64,000 nt of DNA from Incurvaria masculella. Lineage: Eukaryota; Arthropoda; Insecta; Lepidoptera; Incurvariidae. Numbering within the stretch: position 1 is the stretch's first letter; the number at the start of each line of letters is the position of its first letter. The DNA lies in contig OX335647.2 of the NCBI GenBank assembly GCA_946894095.1, positions 20,974,001 to 21,038,000 on the forward strand, read 5' to 3'. Positions 34,190 through 46,353 of the stretch are shown in pieces. The position numbers were made by a program, and so were the translations under genes. Under the pieces are notes generated by a model, which saw only the letters and a list, made by a program, of their open reading frames with translations, had not been told where the DNA came from and searched no databases.

Positions 34190-34739
34190 TTAAGGCGGCC
34201 CATCCCGCTCATCTCCCCATACAAAAGGGGAAAGAAGATCACGCCCATATTTCTTGTCAGAGATCCAAAATTTTGCTCAAAATAGCTTTATTTGATCGAA
34301 CTAGATGTCTGATGACCATTGGCATTGTAAAATTTTGTTTGGTTTCTAAGTTATAAGGTCCGAAAGTTCGCATTTTTCGCGCGTTTTATACAACAACTTT
34401 GGAGGTGGATTACGCAATGATAAAGTAAGAACATCTTAAAAAGATTAGTCATCAGACATAGCTTATTTAATCAAGACTTATAATCTATCTGGGTTTTGCT
34501 CGATTTTTTACTACAGCGGTCGTGGTTTACTTTTAGCTATAAGTCGTTTTGAAATTAAAATTTTCGTAAATCTTACCAAATCGTACACTATGCACATTGT
34601 CTTTTTTGTGGACATGTTGCATCTTCCTCACCACGGAGCCTGTGTAATTCTTTGAAACAGAGAAGGTCCCAGAGCGCAACAGCACGGTTTTGTACAGTGC
34701 CCGCGAATGAGTTAGGGCCGCCGGGTTGGGCCACCTTAA
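34190..34739 (+). mobile_element. TTAA-A MITE, complete
   Basis: 550 bp between TTAA at 34190-34193 and 34736-34739; termini as in the copy at 14572. Confidence 0.92.
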
Positions 34740-35022
34740 ATCAAATAATTGTTTTTTGAACATCTTACTTTTGTTTTGAAATAAATCAATATCTGTAATA
34801 AATCAATAACTTTAAGTCAACTGCAAAGTTTAGTTTAATACATACTCCCGGATCCCGGAATACATACTCATCGGATTGTAATTGATGTAATTAGTAGTAC
34901 CGTGTTGTAACAAGAACTACAACACAGTAGAAACTATTATAAACGTTCCTTTTATCGTTTACCGGAGAGCGTGTGAAGAATGTTGTAATTTGTCTTGCTG
35001 ACTCTTTTTTATTTAACTGATA

Positions 35023-35310
35023 TTGGTACATCCATCCTTATGATGACAGCCCAACACACCGCATTCCCGAGTTAGGTGCCAGGATCTTCCCTTTATGAGC
35101 ACGGCTACATTGAACTAGATGAAAAAAAACAGACAATTTTTCATTGGCGTGTCGATCATCTTTTCATCCAATGTGATGGTATAAACCCGGGCGAGCCTCA
35201 CCCTGCCAAATAGTAGGGGAATAAGGCCTGCAGTTGTTTAAGTTAGTTTACTAAACAACAGCTCGCATTCGTGACGAAAGTGCACTTATCCAACTCAGAA
35301 AGAAAAATAA
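35023..35310 (-). mobile_element. SINE, head missing
   Basis: Shared body in inverse ('ttaggtgccagg…gagcacggctacattgaac…cccgggcgag'). Confidence 0.75.
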
Positions 35311-35885
35311 AAGATAAAGTGGTGGACGGAGACAATGACAGTGAAAGGGACATATCGCCGCGCCCCTGAGCTACTAGCTGCTCGAGCCATTAATGGTAGA
35401 CAGTTTATACACCTATTGCGACACAGGGCGCCCGACCCATCTGCCGATTATGGCATTTTGTATGAAAATGTTTCACTGCTTTCGCAATATGTATTTATCG
35501 GTGTATGCTTTCGGCAAAGGAAGTGCGACCCTGTAAGCGCGTGCTCAACATAACGATGCAGCCGCGTTCCCTGAAACTGAACAATCGGCCGGGCAGTATT
35601 GGAACCAGCATCGCTTTCCGGAACCTATCAATGCCCATTTCGGACACGCGAAGCGAACCTGCCGATCGACAGCGTCCGTAATGCGACACAACAATTTGAC
35701 GCTACGTCCTGTTACCTATGCTCGGAGGAGGCATAGACAATAGATTCTCGTGACATTCAAAGCTGTATGTGATTTCAGAGGTACGATGCCATTATGTTCG
35801 GGTCGTTTCGAGACCTGTCTAGTTTTTCAACAGGATACTTTGCTCGTTTCACGCTAACACCCCAAACTAGCCTTGAGTTTTTTTT
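35311..35885. other. unassigned
   Basis: Nothing recognised. ORFs at 35335-35689 overlap on both strands. Confidence 0.4.
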
Positions 35886-36145
35886 TACCATTTAACTGAG
35901 CATGGATGGCTAAAATCACACATACTGTATTGTATCAGCTCAACACAAAGCATTAATTCGGTCTTTTATCCAATCTGATAGTTTCAACCCGGCTGGGCTT
36001 ACCCTAACACTTGGTTAGTACATGCTGTATGCAGATTTAAATTTCTGATAACAACGGAAGAGGTGCTTAACCTGGGAGCCGAACCCGCGGTCTTCGACAC
36101 AAAAGACCACAGGCTAAAATCCGTAGATTACGAGCCACACAAGTC
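35886..36145 (-). mobile_element. tRNA-headed SINE, second head type
   Basis: The minus-strand head reads GTGGCTCGTAATCTACGG… with B box GGGTTCGGCTCCC, then a diverged shared body. The head differs clearly from those at 1-331 and 38745. Confidence 0.65.
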
Positions 36146-36164
36146 TGCTTCAGGCATTACACTG

Positions 36165-36721
36165 TATTCCGGGAGGTCACGACATTTTTGGTCACGATAA
36201 GGTAAATGGCTGAATCTGGGTTCACATGTTAGAGACCAACCCTCTGTTGCTAAATATGTCGGTCTGCCCATGCCAAGTGGTTGCGTTATCTAGATTGGCT
36301 TTATATAACAGATGTTGGTATGTACCTGCTGATGAATATACTGATTGTATAGAAACATTGATACCTATTAATTATACAACAATAGCCAGTCGATTTAAAT
36401 ATATACTTAAATATACCTAAAGTTATATCTGTAACCTAAATCGTCTATAACTATGAAATGCAACCAAAGATTTGTTCCGTTTTTGCATTGCTAAGCAAGT
36501 ATGTATTGATACTTTCATGCTTCGTCATTTGCATTCATTTACCTTATCATATATATTTTTTGTCACCATAAGTACTTTTTCAGGCGCCTTATCTACGTAA
36601 CGCAACCACTTGGAATAGGCGGGCTGACACATTTCGCTTCAGAGGGTTGGTCTTTATCCCGTGAACCCAGTTTCAGCCATTTACGTTATCGTTACCAGTT
36701 TTGTCGTGACCTCCTAGTCTA
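36165..36721 (-). mobile_element. TA-MITE, foldback
   Basis: Same family as 31914-32496 in the opposite orientation, with TA at both ends. Confidence 0.85.
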
Positions 36722-38157
36722 CTGATAATGCCCTGGCAACTGTCCGTCACGTCGGATCCCACGCCAAATTGTTTTGTGGTTGTAAACGAACACAGGCCAA
36801 TGAAATTTGTGCCGCGATGGGACCTCGCTTTCCCCGGTCGATCTCAATTCTTCGGACGGTTGTTTGGAATATAAGCACGACTGAACAAGTGTTGCGGTCC
36901 GCCAGTAGCGGCTGCGCGCGCGCCGCGATCTTGATTTATGAGATGCGGGTAGTGCGATAGTTTCCGGTCAGCGGCGCGCCATCCGCAGGAAGTACGGACG
37001 CTCCGAGAGCGCTCTCTTGAAATTTTAAATTTGACACGACCGAAGCCGCGCCGAGCCAGCTGTCGGGGAGATCTACCGTGCATCCGTCTTCAGATTGATC
37101 TCGTGCTTTCCGTCCATCCGCTCGTTCGGCATTGACTCGCGGAACATCGCTCCAGATATATAAATATTTCTCGTCGATTGCAGAAGGAATCTGTTTTACA
37201 TTTCGTATGTCATCGAACCCCTCTCGAGAGATAATGCTTTCGCCGATTTCAACTGCCCACGTCTGGCCGCGTATCGTCTTGGCAAATCTTTCGATACACG
37301 ACACGGCGGATTCCATGAGGTGCCCGTACACGGGCAATTTTTGAGGCAATGTATTGCTGGCAACTGTTGCCAAACATAGTGGAGCAATAGATGGAACAAT
37401 ATATAGCAACCCCAATACATTTTCGGCAATCATCCCAGCGATATGGAGCGATATTGCTCCATATCGCTTCATCCTTTTCGTGTCGCCGCCTGTGAGTTGT
37501 TTGTCGAATTGAAACGTATCCGTGCACTTGCTCCATGAATGGTTCCATACTTGACCGTGTTGCCGGAGATTGCTGGATGTTGTCGTGACGACGAAGATTG
37601 CTGCAAGTTGTGTAACTTTAGTTGCCCGTGTACGGCGACCTTTAAAGCGGGCTGGACGTTTTTATTGATTTTCCAATCGAGTATTTCGGCTGCGGCTGCG
37701 TCGAACGGAAGTCATTATGCTCTTTCCACCATTCGCGATTCTGTCCGGCGGATAAAAACGGATCCATTAAATCAACGATCGCCTCGGCCCGCGGGAGCCT
37801 CGGCGTATTACATACATATTCTATTGCGCCCTGCCAGAGCGCAGTTTACGAGACCGACAGGTTTTCTGTGGGAACTTTCAAGCCAATTCAGCATTCTATC
37901 GTATTTTAATGATTTATTGAAAAACATTCTGAAGGATTAGTATAAGATATTAGTATAGCGGATAAGTATAGGATAAGTGTTAGTTACTCAAATTTTAATA
38001 TGCCAGCGCGGTGCTATGCCAGGTTCTATCGTGTCGCGAGTGAATTTATTAACCATCTGTTTGAAGAAAGCCAAGTTTTATTAAAGAGCTGGCCGCAGTT
38101 CCACAATGTGACAGTGCGACCAAAAGAAAGACCTGGAGAATCTTTGGCTGTGTTAAA
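36722..38157. other. unassigned; GC-rich 36890-37100; hairpin 37437-37468
   Basis: A 178-residue minus-strand frame (36936-37472) is present but matches nothing I know and has overlapping frames on both strands. AGCGATATGGAGC at 37437 is inverted at 37456. Confidence 0.4.
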
Positions 38158-38217
38158 ACATGTTTGGCGAATGTTATGCGCGTGTAAACACACGCGCATA
38201 ACATTCGCCAAACATGT
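38158..38217. repeat. perfect palindrome, 28-bp arms
   Basis: ACATGTTTGGCGAATG… (38158-38185) is exactly inverted at 38190-38217 with a 4-nt spacer (AAAC). Confidence 0.96.
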
Positions 38218-38744
38218 GCTTAAATATCTTCGTAACCATTCGTAACTGAAAAAAAAACGTCTGCCCATAATTACCGATTCGTTTAATGATATGTGAACCT
38301 TAAACTTAGCGTTGGTAATATTTGAATCTCAAAATACAGAATAAAATAATGCACGTCTATTTATTATCATTACTTAAGCCAGAAGTGCCCAACACAATAT
38401 TGACTGAGCAAACGTGCGCTCACCGTGCGACGATCTGCAAACATGCGGGTAGCCGCAAACACTCCGAGACACGCGAAACCTTGCTCACGATCCGTCCCTC
38501 CTGCTGCATCGATTTGCACTTCTATGTATATCTTATCATTTGGTAAATAAATAGTATATTCAAATGCCATTCTTAAAAAATCTAAAATATAATTATAAAA
38601 CCATTACAATTTGCCTCACATAAAAAAATAACGCAAAAATATGTCACCAAAAATAAAACCAAAATGAGCAATATTTACTGCAAAACAATATGTTATGATT
38701 ATTTAATAATTCAGTAAATACTAACCTACTTGACACATAAGTGA
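38218..38744. other. unassigned AT-rich
   Basis: Nothing recognised. Confidence 0.4.
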
Positions 38745-39025
38745 GCGGGACGTGGCTCAGGGGTGGGTGGACTTCCTTCCATTCCCAGAGTTTTGGGTTC
38801 AAATCCCCGCCCGTTCTTTTTTCGCCGTTTCTTTCCTGAGTGGGATAAGTGCATTTCATTACGAGCTGTTCCATGGTTTAGAATTCATGTAAAACTGTAG
38901 GTCCCCTTCCCCTACAAGATGGTAGGGCCATGGCACCTAATTACTTTGTGTATGCGGTAGTGTTGGGCTAATATCCTAACGGTGGGTGTGTTATTAGTCA
39001 TCCATGTCCAGTCACATAAAAAAAT
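38745..39025 (+). mobile_element. tRNA-headed SINE, third head type, internal deletion
   Basis: The head 'gggacgtggctcagggg' and B box GGGTTCAAATCCCC (about 38812) are followed by the body start ('gctgttccatggtttag'). The body then jumps from 'gatggtaggg' to 'ccatggcacctaatt', losing about 120 bp. It ends 'gtcacataaaaaaatag'. It is not a tRNA gene, since no acceptor stem closes. Confidence 0.75.
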
Positions 39026-39526
39026 AGCTTGAAAATCTAAATATTACATTTCAATCCTCTTTTCAATAAAAAAGAAAACTTTCTGGGACAACGCGGGGAA
39101 CGAACAGAGCTAAACAAATAGGTTTCCTCTCGGATTACCAGAACAGGGATCCTACATATGTAGGTACAACACGGGCGAGTTAACATGACACCTGGCACAG
39201 ATGACTTTTACCAAAAGAACCTCGGAAAGCTCGAATGCAAGAGAATAGGTAACACGGAAACGGTGATAATATTCTTTGCTGGCGACGACAGCGTGTCTCA
39301 GCGGGGCAGTGGCGGGAGGCTCAAGTTCCGAGCCAGGTGTCGTGTTAATTCGGCCGTGTTGTAGTATCGGTGTACCGGTATCGCACGCGTTGAGACTAAC
39401 CAGCGTCGCACCGCAGACGGATATTAGCAAAGAGCGCAGAGTAAACAGGCGGAGCGAGCAAGGTCGTCCAGCGCTCAAACAGGCTCGGCGGCAGCGGTGG
39501 TCGGAGCAGGGGACTTGGATCCAGAG
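39026..39526. other. unassigned; GC-rich 39270-39520
   Basis: Nothing recognised. Confidence 0.4.
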
Positions 39527-39868
39527 CCTGTAGTCCCAGTTGTCACCTACATTGGCGTTTACGGCAAACCGATCTACTGGCGTTTTCAAATGTACGGAGA
39601 AATTGAAGAGCGCGCGCACATTTGCGAGTCCGAATTTGATTTGACAACTTACTCAACGTTGCCGTAAATACGTCGACATTGCCGTTTACGTCGACTCCGC
39701 GTTTTCATGCAAATCGCAAGTCTGAATTTGACTTTGACAGCTTGAAGAAGTAAAACCACAGAATCTCTAGCAAAAACTTGTATGGAGTTTGATGTTTTTA
39801 CGGAAAACGCCAGTCGATCGGTTTGCCGTAAACGCCAATTTATGTGAGAACGCAGACTGACCACTCTG
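39527..39868 (-). mobile_element. LTIR MITE
   Basis: It runs from 'tgtagtcccagttgtcacc' to 'cgcagactgaccactctg', both ends intact. Confidence 0.88.
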
Positions 39869-40059
39869 ATACCAGGGAAATCCTTGCCGGAAAGAACTAC
39901 AAGCTTGTAGCGTCCTTGTGTTTCCTCACAGAACGATAATGTTCTTTCGCAAATCTTTATTTATAAGTTTTAGACAAGCAGAATATGCTAATGCGTCTAA
40001 ATCCAGTAATTTACTTGATAAATTTAGTTGTAAGTGGTTTTATTCGTAATATTTCTTTA

Positions 40060-40560
40060 CTTTAGATTTTTTTTTACATGGTTATCCAGTCTATTTTTAA
40101 ATTGGTTGATGGTGGTAGCGTTAATCACATCATTTGTTTATTCCAAGCCTCTACTGCTCGGTTCGATATGTAGTTTTTGCGAGTATTCCTTCTAGAGGCC
40201 GTGACTTGCAGTTTCATGTCGTGCCCTCGAAGATGAACATACTGGTTGCGTGCATATATTTTCAATCAGTTCTGGGCAGTCGTACTTAAAGGTGAGAATT
40301 TTGTAAACTTCGATTAGGTCCCCTCTCTGACGGCGTGACTCCAGAGTAGGCAGGTTTAGAGCTTCAAGTCTCTCTTCGTAGCTCAGGATACGGAGCTCAA
40401 GGGGGATCTTGGTGAATCTTATTTGTACCCGTTCTAACTGCTGGATATCTTTGGCAAAGTAGGGTTGCCAGATCTGGAATCCATATTCCAGAAGGGGCCG
40501 TACAAAGGTTTTATGGATTTTGAGCATAACTTCTGGAGTCAGCATATTAAACTCCTTTTT
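40060..40560 (-). pseudogene. CR1-type LINE, reverse transcriptase C-terminus
   Basis: The minus strand encodes IHKTFVRPLLEYGFQIW, QQLERVQIRFTKI, LSYEERLEALNLPTLESRR and RGDLIEVYKIL, in that order. This is the classic thumb and C-terminal region of CR1/L2-like LINEs. A 117-residue frame is open (40192-40545), and the homology continues frameshifted to about 40060 (SNRAVEAWN-like residues). The catalytic core is missing. Confidence 0.9.
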
Positions 40561-40754
40561 AATTAGATTGGTTCTTCTTTAATCTTGAATACATTAAGGT
40601 TTATACTCTACACTAAGGTTTTGTGGAGACTTCCGTCACTAACATGTTTAATGATTTTGACTCGTTGGACCATTAAGCCATTGTACAGCCATAACCGTGT
40701 ATTAGTAGAATGTATTTACAATACATTCCCATGCTTCCACATTGTTATTTTTTT

Positions 40755-41000
40755 TATGGAACCCGACATGGAATGCTAATACCACACAACTGCCCTTATG
40801 ATATAAGCCCAATTATCTGAGGAATTAGGTGCCTTACTAGAACCTTCCCTTTATGAGCACGGCTACACTAAGCTGGATGAAAAACACGGTAATTTTTTTA
40901 TTACCGCTTAAACCATAGTTTTATCCAATACGGTGGTACCAACCCGGGCGAACTTAACCCTACCATCTAGTAGGGGATCTACAGTTTTTACATGAGCTCC
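40755..41000 (-). mobile_element. SINE, head missing
   Basis: Shared body in inverse, from 'catggaatgctaatacc' to 'tctagtaggggatctacag'. Confidence 0.78.
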
Positions 41001-41751
41001 TTTCTTTATTTGCTTCTAAATCAATGTTCTAATATCCAGACTAAAGATTTAGATCTCTGATCCAGACAGTTTATACTAAAGGGATTCCGCTTGTAAAATT
41101 GTAAGAGACGTATAAAAGTACACGCCAAATCTTTTTCTATGTTTCTTATAGTATCGTGTTCGCGTTGAGTGTAATGAGAGTCTGGTTTTCAAAGTTCGAC
41201 TAAGGAGCGGTACCAGCTTAGGGATTCTTCGTATTCATCGACGAGTTGACCAACGTTTCCACCAACACAAACGGCCCGCTCGCTGTCAACAGAAACATCG
41301 AGACGGGCTGCGGATATTGTGCCTTCGAGTAAACGTAACAGATACCGACTTCCGATCCGTAATCGTCATGGCCGTCGAAATGGAATGTTTAGTGCCGACG
41401 GCGTATCAGCGCATAGATTTCTCCTGTTGGTGCGCTTTATGAAAATGTGTTCAAATTCGTCAATATGATTCCCCTTCGAGGAGATTCTGGCATTATGCAA
41501 ATCAAAGGACATGCTGTCAGCGAGTAAGAAAGAACTGGAGTGCCCGTTGGAGTCTTCGTGAGCGTGGATTGTAGGGGCTCGTTTACTTTGTTCTAGAAAA
41601 TCGAACCAGCCTTTACTAATATAGCCTTTTATTTACACAACCAGCGTATGCAAAGATTTAAAGAAGACAATCTGACAGCCGTCCTTTGGCAGACTGAACA
41701 GTAAAATACTTGTTCCCTTACGAATTCCCTCACTACTGACAAAGAATATGC
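41001..41751. other. unassigned
   Basis: Nothing recognised. Confidence 0.4.
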
Positions 41752-42571
41752 TACAGTACCCGTAGTCCCACTTGTCACCTAACTTGGCGTTTACGCCAAA
41801 CCGATCGACTGGCGTTTCAAATGTAAGAAGAAATTCAAGAGCGCGCGCAGTGAGCGTTAAGGGCCTGGTACTAGCCAAATCGCAAAGTTAGACGAGGCAC
41901 CCCAAGTAAACTAACTAAGTCTGACGATTATAAGTGTCATCCTTACAATATATGATTCCTTGTCTAGGAATCGAATGATTTTCGTTAATGTATGTTTCCT
42001 TTTTCTATACAAAATACATTGCGGAAACGGTGTCCATATCCGCACTTTTTTGACTAAATGTAGAAATCTAAAAGCAAATGGAATTTTTTGTTTATGCATA
42101 TATGCTGTTTTTGCTTATATCTAAAAATCGAATGACTTTCAGATTTCTAATGAGAAAAATCAACTTTTTTTATTTTTATTATTATTTAAATAAATGATGG
42201 AATAAAAAAATATTAATAATCCATTATCAGTCTGGAGTTCTATTTGGATTTGCTGAAGCGTTTCACTACATATTATTACATTTGTTAAAAAGTGCATTTG
42301 TATGGCGCGAGTAGTTGGCTAGTCCTAGCGCCTTAAGCGCACTAACATTTTCCAGTATCAGTTTGATTTGACAGCTTATGTATCGTCGCCGTAAATATGT
42401 TGACGTTGCCGTTTACGCCGACTCCGCGTTTTTATACAAATCAGCTTGAAGAAGTAAAACCACAGAACAACTAGTAAAAACTTCTATTGAGTTTGACGTT
42501 TTTACGTTTTACGACTTCGAAGTTCCGTAAACGCAATTTTTGGGCCAGAACTCGGACTGACCACTCTGATT
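41752..42571 (-). mobile_element. LTIR MITE split by a TTAA-B MITE
   Basis: The left part (41752-41860) and right part (42333-42571) together make one LTIR copy. The break falls at GCGTTAA|GCG, a TTAA present in uninterrupted copies (for example near 59028). Confidence 0.85.
41857..42336 (+). mobile_element. TTAA-B MITE, complete
   Basis: 480 bp including TTAA at both ends. The termini GGGCCTGGTACTAGCCAA and TTGGCTAGTCCTAGCGCC are imperfect inverted repeats. Its sequence is unrelated to TTAA-A. Confidence 0.9.
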
Positions 42572-42584
42572 GTCTACCCGTTAC

Positions 42585-42690
42585 GTGAGTTCCAACGACA
42601 CGTAAGAACTTCACAAGACGATTTTGTTTATTGCAATTAGTGCAAAGAACATTCAATGTTGCGCGTGCCGAATTCGTAAACGAACTAACT
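42585..42690 (+). repeat. short dispersed repeat G
   Basis: 'acgacacgtaagaac…attgcaattagtgcaa…attcaatgttgcgcgtgccgaattcgtaa' recurs at 49411-49493 and inverted at 44695-44750. Confidence 0.6.
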
Positions 42691-42812
42691 CCGTGTACGA
42701 TTAAACACGTCACTTTGTATGGACAGTATGGAAGGAACTCCATGCGGTTTACTAAAGGTGACGTGTCTGAACATTGCTTAACTCAGCCGTCTCTTCGTGC
42801 AATCGGGGCTAG
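42691..42812 (+). mobile_element. short MITE (family E), left end lost
   Basis: It runs from 'tacgattaaacacgtcac' to 'cgtgcaatcggggctag'. Confidence 0.7.
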
Positions 42813-43031
42813 GTGTGGTTGTTCTCAGCTAACAATTTGTCTCGAATCGGTCGCACGCTCGTTGCGGCCGCGTCGAATGCCGGGCAGATTCCACCGGGCG
42901 GCGCATGCGCGACGGATGGCCCCTCACGACGAGACGGCGACGTGCACCGCGCGCGGGGTCGCAGATGCGAAGCGCCGCCGATCGCAGCGTGTCACCGCGC
43001 CGGCCGTGTAATCGTGGACGGAAGCGCGGCC
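42813..43031. other. GC-rich island
   Basis: CpG-dense and repeat-free, between two MITEs. Confidence 0.4.
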
Positions 43032-43386
43032 CGAGTGGTCAGTCTGAGTTCTCACCTAAATTGGCGTTTACGGCAAACCGATCGACTGGCGTTTTCCGTA
43101 AACACGTCAAACTCCATGCAAGTTTTACTAGATATTCTGTGCTTTTACTTCTTCAAGCTGTCAAAGTCAAACCCGATTTGTATGAAAACTCGGAGTCGAC
43201 GGAAACGGCAACGTCAACGTATTTACGGCAACGTTGAGTAAGCTGTCAAATCAAGCTCGGACTCGCAAATGTTAGTTCGATTAACGCCCACTGCGCGCGC
43301 TCTTCAACGTCTCCATACATTTGAAAACGCCAGTCGATCGGTTTGCCGTAAACGCCAATTTAGGTGACAACTGAGACTTCGGGCAC
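43032..43386 (+). mobile_element. LTIR MITE, complete
   Basis: It runs from 'gagtggtcagtctgagttc' to 'ggtgacaactgagacttcggg'. It is the best-preserved copy and could serve as the family reference. Confidence 0.92.
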
Positions 43387-44284
43387 CGATTCGGACGGAC
43401 GCGCAAAAGTCGGCGACGACGCTATAGGGCCCGATCGGTGCTGTCGTGCCCTATGCTGCGTGAATCCCGTTCGACGCCCCGTCGCGCACTTCTGACCCAA
43501 TGCGAGAAAAGATGGTGTTTGTTCCTCCTTGGCCAGACCAAAAAAGCCATACTGCTCATACTATGGAATAATAATGATAGGATATATTTCAAAAACCACT
43601 AAGCTGATTTATTTGATTTTTTTTACGAATCGAATGACAGCCAAAATAAAAGTATACATTTATTTTTGCTGTGGTTTGACCCTGTTTTAATTCTGCATTT
43701 GTTTGAGGTGTTATTATCCTAATTAAATATACCTTTTATTTACTACTTAAAACAAGTTTTTAAATCCGATATAGTTTTGGTTCTGCGCAGCCGTTTGCGA
43801 GTGAGTAGAGGGAACCGGCCAACATCCATGCCGACAATGTTACCGACTCTCCTACCAAAGATAATTTAATTGTTTAATGGGTTCCGAACCGTGACAACTG
43901 GCCAACCAAAATTCTTGGAATGGGATTCGAACCCGCGCCGCGATCTCCGAGTCAAGAAAACCGCGAAAAAATTACGCTTCGGGCGACATAATAGGTGATT
44001 GAATGACATTTCAGCATGAATCGACAGGTAACGAAACCCCGAATGTGCCAAGTGGCATTTGGCGGGTTTTTATGGCCACTTTTCTACTGTACGTAGATGC
44101 GTGGAGTAATTTATAATGTTGTTTTGCGCAAGCCGATCAGACCGCTGCTGGAGATCACTGACAGATTTACCCAATTGGCTTTCATCGGCCGCCGTGTCTG
44201 GTTTGGCTAAACTTCCGCTCATTATCGAGTATCCGCCGCCGCCGCCGCCTCCGCGCCTCGGCGTGGAGCGGTCCAGTCAGCGGG
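43387..44284. other. unassigned; tRNA-like B box near 43925
   Basis: On the minus strand GGGTTCGAATCCC (43921-43934) sits in a tRNA-like context, but no full cloverleaf forms, so this is probably a decayed SINE head. Confidence 0.35.
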
Positions 44285-44431
44285 TGCAGCGGGTCTACTC
44301 GGGAGGCGAACGCGAGAAGTTCTCGCGTTCGAAGCTGGCAAACTCTATGGAGATTCTTTTTTCTAAATATAGTTTGACAGCTTCGAACACTAGAACTTCT
44401 CGCGTTCGCTTCTCTGCGTAGACCCGCTGCA
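44285..44431. repeat. long imperfect foldback, about 60-bp arms
   Basis: TGCAGCGGGTCTAC, GCGAACGCGAGAAGTTCT, GTTCGAAGCTG and AAACT on the left are answered in inverse order on the right, around a loop of about 24 nt. It would form a pre-miRNA-sized hairpin. It may be a decayed foldback transposon. Confidence 0.8.
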
Positions 44432-44967
44432 GTGGCAAGCGTAAACCACTTGCATCAGCACGAATGTACTTTGTATTGTTTTTTTTGTATTGTTTATTCA
44501 TTAACCATAGACAGTACTCGGATTTATCATATTTTTAACATTAGCCAGTTCAGTAAAACAAAACACAGCGAAAAAGAACTAACAAGAAACTCCGCTGTAT
44601 TTTTTTCCACGTCCACTTAGTCAAAATTTACAATAGAGTTTGACATGAAATTAACATGAATACACGAAAGTCACAATTCATGCGGCATGCAAGAGGTATG
44701 CTTACGAATTTGGGACGTGCATCATCTAATGTTCGTTGCACTAAATAGCGTCCTGTGCATTTCTTTCGTGTGGTTGAAACTAATTCGTCAGCGTGCTGAA
44801 CGGGCGGCCGGACTGTCATTGTATGTGGAAGTGGATACGCCGCCGCCCCCGTACAGACGAGTTCGCTGGGTCCGGCTGTCGATTCCCCGCCGCTCTGTCG
44901 ATGACGCTTACACTCAGGTTCCCGGGCGTGCTGAGGAAGTTGCTGGAGGATGAGAAAAACGAACGGG
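44432..44967. other. unassigned; repeat G (inverse) at 44695-44750
   Basis: 'tacgaatttgggacgtgc…aatgttcgttgcac' is the inverse of repeat G. The rest was not recognised. Confidence 0.45.
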
Positions 44968-45336
44968 TTAAGGATGTTCCGACCCACACAATGTTTTTTT
45001 TACACAGAACGCAAAAAGTATTGCACTTTAAGGCACGAATTCGTCAAAAATATTAAATATAGTTATAGTAGTTGCAGCGAAAACATATTCACAATTTCAG
45101 GTTTAATGGTTTCGTTGTAATTTCCGATTAGAAGTTTTACACCGTTAGATGGCGCTGTTAAATAAAAATCGTATTTAAATAAATTGTAACAAAACCAATG
45201 ATCCTGAAATTGTGAAATTGTTTTCGCTGCAAGTAATATGACTATATTAAACTTTTATTATTAATTCGTGACTTAAAGTGCAATACTTTTTGCGTTATGT
45301 GTGCAAACAACTTTATATGGGTCGGAACAGCCTTAA
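44968..45336. mobile_element. TTAA-C MITE, foldback
   Basis: TTAA at 44968-44971 and 45333-45336. The termini GGATGTTCCGACCCA and TGGGTCGGAACAGCC are inverted. About 110 bp of each arm continue to pair ('gcaaaaagtattgcacttta', 'cacaatttcagg'). It is 369 bp and non-coding. Confidence 0.88.
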
Positions 45337-45477
45337 GAGAGTCGTTACCCTGTCAATTCTCGATGCTTCGGGCGATAACTGTTTCCATGGTCTCAATGTT
45401 TTATTAGGTTTTTGAAATTTTGCATTAAAACATTTATAAAAGAAATCTATGTCTGTATGTTTTTTTTAAATTTTCTT

Positions 45478-45763
45478 TTAAGGGTTCCGTACCCAAGGGG
45501 TGAAAACGGAACCCTATTACTAAGCCTCCGCTGTCCGTCCGTCCGTCTGTCACGGGGCTGTATCTCATGAATCGTAATAGATAGGCAGCTGATATTGTTA
45601 CAGAGTGTGTATTCATTTTGCCGCTATACCAACAAATAGGTAACATTTAAAAATAATAAGAATTGCAGGGGGTCCCCATACAAAAAACCTGATTTTTTTG
45701 TGTTAAATCTTGTTCGATGGTACGGAACCCTTCGGGTGCGAGCCCGACTCGCACTTGGCCGAA
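45478..45763 (-). mobile_element. GTCY-MITE
   Basis: Complete apart from the last bases; two or three GTCC units. Confidence 0.9.
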
Positions 45764-45874
45764 TTTAACGTTCATTTTAGAATATTTTTTTTCTGAAAAA
45801 TACAGATATTTACAAAAAAAATCAAAACATATGGACATAGAATGAAGCTTTCTCAAGTGATATAAAAATGTATA

Positions 45875-46353
45875 TTAAGGCCCTGGTACTAGCCAAATAG
45901 CAACGTTAGACGAGGCACCCCAAGTTAACTAACTAAGTCTGACGATTATAAGTGTCATTCTTACAATATATGATTCCTTGTCTATTAATCAACCTATTTT
46001 CGTTAATGTATGTTACCTTTTTCTATACAAAATACATTGCGGAAACGGTGTCCATTTCCGAACTTTTTTGACTAAATGTAGAAATCTAATAGCAAATGGA
46101 ATGTTTTGTTTATGCATATATGCTGTTTTTGCTTATATCTATTAATCGAATTACTTTCAGATTTCTAATGAGAAAAATCAACTTTTTTATTTTTATTATT
46201 ATTTAAATAAATGATGGAATCAAAAAATATTAACAATCCATTATCAGTCTGGAGTTCTATTTGGATTTTCTGAAGCGTTTCACTACATATTATTACATTT
46301 GTTAAAAAGTGCATTTGTATGGCGCGAGTAGTTGGCCAGTCCTAGCGCCTTAA
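45875..46353 (+). mobile_element. TTAA-B MITE, complete
   Basis: 479 bp between TTAA copies, very close in sequence to the copy at 41857-42336. Confidence 0.92.

Noticed and set aside
36936..37472. 178-residue minus-strand ORF
   Set aside because: No recognisable domain, several overlapping ORFs on both strands, and no splice or promoter context.
38745..38820. Possible tRNA gene
   Set aside because: It has A- and B-box-like sequence but no closed acceptor stem, and a SINE body follows.
39152..39619. 155-residue minus-strand ORF
   Set aside because: It runs into an LTIR MITE and shows no family resemblance.
43905..43990. Possible minus-strand tRNA gene
   Set aside because: A good B box is present but no cloverleaf can be drawn; probably a decayed SINE head.
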